Shown one piece after another: positions 14,769 to 17,637 of a stretch of 17,637 nt of DNA (position 1 is the stretch's first letter; each line of letters begins with the position of its first letter). This DNA comes from TTA-H9 sp002071415 (GTDB taxonomy: Bacteria; Bacteroidota; Bacteroidia; Bacteroidales; TTA-H9), in assembly GCA_035411425.1 (NCBI GenBank), contig DAONSX010000049.1, positions 1 through 17,637 on the forward strand, read 5' to 3'. The notes below the pieces were generated by a model. That model was not told where the DNA came from and did no database searches. It saw nothing but the letters and a program-made list of their open reading frames with translations. Both the position numbers and the translations under genes were made by a program.

Positions 14769-15679
14769 AAGAAACAATATTAAAGGAATGGATAGATGCC
14801 GCCCGACCCAGGACATTGCCTCTGTCTCTTTCCAGTACCTTGATGGGCAGCTTTATGGCGCTGTCGTTCCATCAATTTTCGTGGAGCGTATTCATTCTTG
14901 CCATGCTCACCACCGTTATGCTTCAAATTCTGGCCAATCTGGCCAATGATTATGGAGACACCTTGAGCGGAGTAGATAACAAAGAACGCATAGGACCAAA
15001 ACGAGGCCTCCAAAGAGGTGCCATCTCTCTTCAGGCAATGCGAAATGCTATTATTATTAATGTTCTTCTGTCGGTTATTTTTGGAATCTGGCTCATTTTA
15101 GAAGGTCTGCATTATCGCATAAGCATTATGGCTTTAATTTATTTATTAATGGGCTTTGCAGCCATTTTAGCAGCCATCAAATATACGGTTGGTCGCAACC
15201 CTTATGGTTATGTTGGATTGGGTGATCTTTTCGTTTTCATATTTTTTGGACCCGTTGGGGTTGCTGGTACGTATTACTTACACACCAATACATGGGATCC
15301 TTGTGTTTGGCTGCCTTCCATCTCATTGGGATTGTTTAGTGTTGCTGTATTGAATATCAATAATATGAGGGATCTATCAAGCGATGCATCCTGGGGCAAA
15401 AAAACCATTCCCATCTTGCTTGGCTTTCAAAAAGCAAAAATCTATCATCTATTCATTCTTTTGATTGCTGATGCGGCTTTTTTTGTCTATATCTATTACC
15501 GACAAACTTCGATTTTGCAATGGCTGACTTTGCTGAATATACCCTGGTTTGTCTTGCATTTGACCAAAGTGTTTAAAATTAAGACTCAGAAAGAACTCGA
15601 TCCGGAATTGAAGAAAGTAATCATGGGAACTATTTTTACTGTCATTCTTTACGGAATTGGCTCGATATGGGTAATTTAA
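14765..15679 (+). CDS. menA: 1,4-dihydroxy-2-naphthoate polyprenyltransferase
   Basis: An integral-membrane UbiA-superfamily enzyme that attaches a polyprenyl chain to DHNA, giving demethylmenaquinone. It has 304 residues, the usual family length. Both Asp-rich motifs are intact: NDYGDTLSGVD (residues 61-71 region) and NINNMRDLSSDASWGKK (about 196-212). The ARPRTLPLS start and the conserved YTVGRNPYGYVGLGDLFVF segment are also present, with multiple hydrophobic helices. It overlaps the menB remnant by 4 bp (ATGA) and is followed directly by the menC relic. It is the only gene of this cluster without visible damage. Its DHNA supply cannot come from the broken neighbours, so it either uses DHNA from elsewhere, depends on men copies outside the window, or is about to decay. 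Confidence 0.92.
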   Translation: MKETILKEWIDAARPRTLPLSLSSTLMGSFMALSFHQFSWSVFILAMLTTVMLQILANLANDYGDTLSGVDNKERIGPKRGLQRGAISLQAMRNAIIINVLLSVIFGIWLILEGLHYRISIMALIYLLMGFAAILAAIKYTVGRNPYGYVGLGDLFVFIFFGPVGVAGTYYLHTNTWDPCVWLPSISLGLFSVAVLNINNMRDLSSDASWGKKTIPILLGFQKAKIYHLFILLIADAAFFVYIYYRQTSILQWLTLLNIPWFVLHLTKVFKIKTQKELDPELKKVIMGTIFTVILYGIGSIWVI

Positions 15680-15684
15680 AGTCA

Positions 15685-16091
15685 AAAACGTTTATAGGAA
15701 ATTTATATTTAAAAAAACCTGTAGAAACATAAAGAAGCAAGCTTATTCCCAAAGACAGTTATTTCCTATGCCTTTGTGATGATGCTAAACCCCAGACTTA
15801 TGAGCATAGGCGAAGGTAGCCCGCTGCTTTAACCCAGACCCGATATTCCTCCTGCTTTTATTGAAAAACTTCGATCTTTATGTAGATCACCTCAATTGGC
15901 TGAAGTGTATGGTTTCTTCAATGGTTTTTCCTTCCCTACGAAGGGCTTATGAAACTCCATTGCTTGACCTCTTAACTGGTGGGAATCGGATTTTGTTTCG
16001 GTCGAATTTTGTCCTAGACAATAAATCCACCCTCATCATTGATCTTATTTGGGTTGAATGTCATCGCGCAGTTTGCCTTTGCCCTGAGTAA
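15685..16091 (+). pseudogene. menC: menC relic: O-succinylbenzoate synthase, broken over three frames
   Basis: MenC makes O-succinylbenzoate and belongs to the enolase superfamily. Pieces of its N-terminal half are readable in order but in three frames. Frame one, from just after the menA stop: YLKKPVET, a TAA at 15730 where the family has Ser of the TSR motif, then SKLIPKDSYFLCLCDD. Frame two (about 15803-15925): SIGEGSPLL, a TAA at 15830, then DIPPAFIEKL. Frame three (about 15920-16055): FPSLRRAYETPLLDLLTGGN, ILFRSNF and DLIWVE, matching the GLE-A-LDL-GG and INGLIWMG region. A weak further trace (KFQEG, FCIKII) lies near 16100-16140. The C-terminal half with the catalytic lysine and metal ligands is absent. 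It cannot be functional. Confidence 0.8.
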
Positions 16092-16247
16092 CTAACTGAG
16101 ATAAATTTCAGGAAGGGGAATTTTGTATATAAATAATTTTGGTTCTTTTTTCGCGATGAGACAGAGGTCATCTCTATATTATCTACCCGCTGAAAAATGC
16201 AACTTGCATGATTTGATCGAAAGTGAATTAACCCTTGTATCTCCTTT

Positions 16248-17000
16248 TCTCTCACCCTGAACGGAAAAATTTATGCAGGTAATTAACTTATTGGATTGGT
16301 CAGCAAGCTCAGCGACCCAACACATTAAAACTGGCATAGACTTCCCGGAAATTTTATCAATAACTGGAACAGCGATTCCGATGAAATTTTTATTCAGAAT
16401 TCCGGTTCTAAGTGTAAGCTTAAAATTATTCGGGTGAAAAAATCTTCTATGCTGGCTTCGACAGCCCATACCTGCCAGTTTTTTCCGCCGAAGCCCGCAC
16501 AAACTGCCCTGCTTTGTCCCGATACTGAATACATTGCAGGAATGATGATAATAGTAATAAGAGACATACCGACTGTTTATCCAAATAGATCGACAGAGAA
16601 TGTTACCGATGAAACCCTAAAAATTCATTTTGCATCTAAGGTGGTTTCACAGATTCATCATTTGATCCTACATAAGAATAACAGAAAATACCTTCTTAGT
16701 AAAATAGTAGATGCAGTCATTATCGGTGGTTCGTCTAAAAGCAATTATCTCGAAAAAAAATCGATAAAATCTGAAGGTAATTTTTGGTGCACCTATGGCA
16801 TGACCGAAACTCTTTCGCATGAGGCAATACGAAAAATTTATCCCGAGGAACAGGGAAATTACCTTGCATCTTATTTTCATCATCCCTTCATCATAACTTC
16901 CCTGCCCGATGATTCGAAAGGCGAAATTCTCCTTCTGATGATCGAGTACGATCAAGCTCCCGATGAAAAAACAATGAATGAATGGAATGAAATGAAATGA
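16248..17000 (+). pseudogene. menE: menE relic: O-succinylbenzoate-CoA ligase with nonsense codons and deletions
   Basis: MenE is an adenylating enzyme that activates O-succinylbenzoate with CoA. One frame reads LTLNGKIYAGN, a TAA (16284), LIGLVSKLSDPTH, a TAA (16326), then FINNWNSDSDEIFIQNSGS. The ATP P-loop, normally TSGSTGKPK, is degraded to NSGSKCKLK (16398-16424). Later landmarks survive: TALLCPDTEYIAGMM, VDAVIIGG, and YGMTETLSH (16794-16820). After GMTETLSH about 15 residues remain before the sequence jumps to HPFIITSLPDDSKGEIL, so most of the hinge and C-terminal adenylate-forming region is deleted, as is the catalytic-lysine tail. The frame ends in a slipped AATGA repeat. A 188-codon stretch from GTG 16434 stays open but is not a plausible enzyme. 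Confidence 0.83.
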
Positions 17001-17013
17001 AATGAAATGAAAT
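16981..17013. repeat. (AATGA)n simple repeat at the menE relic end
   Basis: AATGG followed by five perfect AATGA units and a partial AAT. It supplies the last residues and the stop of the residual menE frame, and is consistent with slippage in unconstrained DNA. Confidence 0.8.
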
Positions 17014-17276
17014 TCTCACCTCTATAGTTCCTTCTAAGAAGAAACCCCAAATAATCTTTACCCTCCCTTATTTCTTTTATACTTCTATAAGGAAAATCAG
17101 AAGGCATAACAGTCTTCGCCTCTACTTGAAAAAATAAGGGAAACGATTTCGCTTTAAAAGCCTAACACGGCTCTAAGACCTGGGTTAATAAAATAAAACT
17201 AAACACATTTCCACAACCGGTTAAGTTTGGATGAGTAAAAATTAAATGAGAAGCTAAAAAATGATAAACTCTTTTG
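17014..17276. other. Gene-free stretch between the menE relic and the tRNA
   Basis: No gene, promoter or terminator that I can support. One short inverted repeat (TTATA-CTTC-TATAA, around 17080-17093) has no T-tract and is probably chance. Confidence 0.4.
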
Positions 17277-17349
<73 letters not shown>

Positions 17350-17368
17350 TAATCTTCAAAATTTGCTG

Positions 17369-17376
17369 CAAATTTA
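17369..17376 (-). promoter_or_regulatory. Putative -7 element of tRNA-Lys
   Basis: TAAATTTG on the minus strand (exact TAnnTTTG), ending 20 bp before the tRNA 5' end. No clear -33 element. Confidence 0.4.
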
Positions 17377-17590
17377 TACTAAATTTTTCATTTCTATTCC
17401 TCGAGAGACGTCGAGAAAATATTTATTCTTCTTCAGTGCCAGTCTATCTCTTGAAATGAATTTGAATTATTTTACAACCTTTTCAAAAAATAAAAATGAA
17501 GTCGAGTCATCTTCACTTGTATCATCAATAGTTAGGGGTTAATCATGATCTTCAATAATAGGTAAATTCTGCGGTTGGTATAAAAAAATT

Positions 17591-17630
17591 GACTAAAAAA
17601 GCCCATCTCTTTATACAAGACATGGGCTTT
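17591..17630 (-). terminator. Terminator for a minus-strand gene beyond the right edge
   Basis: The stem AAAGCCCAT (17598-17606) pairs with ATGGGCTTT (17622-17630). After one C-C mismatch, TCTT (17608-17611) pairs with AAGA (17617-17620) around a 5-nt loop. A T-run follows on the minus strand (TTTTTTAGTC, 17600-17591). The plus strand has only TTT then ACTTAAT, so the minus direction is favoured. Confidence 0.75.
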
Positions 17631-17637
17631 ACTTAAT

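Noticed and set aside
16179..16502. 107-codon minus-strand frame opposite the menE relic
   Set aside because: The plus strand shows clear MenE order and motifs; the minus frame has none.

Overview
The window looks like a chromosome segment from a Bacteroidota bacterium. Three things support this. Several proteins have Bacteroidota-style architectures: a TonB-dependent receptor with an N-terminal carboxypeptidase-regulatory-like domain, a long TrkH, and an M14 peptidase with a signal peptide. Exact matches to the Bacteroidota -7 promoter element TAnnTTTG lie upstream of seven transcription units. The intergenic DNA is AT-rich and carries short-period (7-8 bp) repeats. I cannot name the genus.

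Layout. A terminator at the left edge (24-60) belongs to a gene outside the window. A nitrilase-family (omega-amidase-like) gene follows (231-1019, +). Then comes about 1.06 kb without a credible gene (1020-2081), containing phased 7-mer and 8-mer repeat patches and an ATCAGCG repeat. Next is a secreted M14 metallopeptidase (2082-3845, -), a small possible gene relic (4000-4216, -), a K+ uptake operon trkA-trkH (4353-6893, +), and a convergent thiL-uvrC operon (9769 to 6880, -) whose end overlaps trkH by 14 bp.

From 10052 to 13961, all on the minus strand, lies a compact unit: a ModE-like single-domain regulator, then a TonB-dependent receptor, then a secreted protein with two sulfite-oxidase-fold (molybdopterin-binding-like) domains that seems to lack the cofactor-ligating cysteine. 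I infer a ModE-controlled outer-membrane acquisition system for molybdate, tungstate or a related ligand. This is the best candidate for an under-described system here.

From 14448 to 17000 (+) lies a decayed menaquinone operon. menB is reduced to its C-terminal third. menC is broken across three frames. menE has two in-frame stops, a ruined P-loop and an internal deletion. Only menA (14765-15679) looks intact. This suggests loss of de novo menaquinone synthesis with MenA kept, perhaps to prenylate DHNA obtained from other organisms, or simply lagging in decay.

A tRNA-Lys(CTT) (17349-17277, -) and a terminator for a gene beyond the right edge finish the window.
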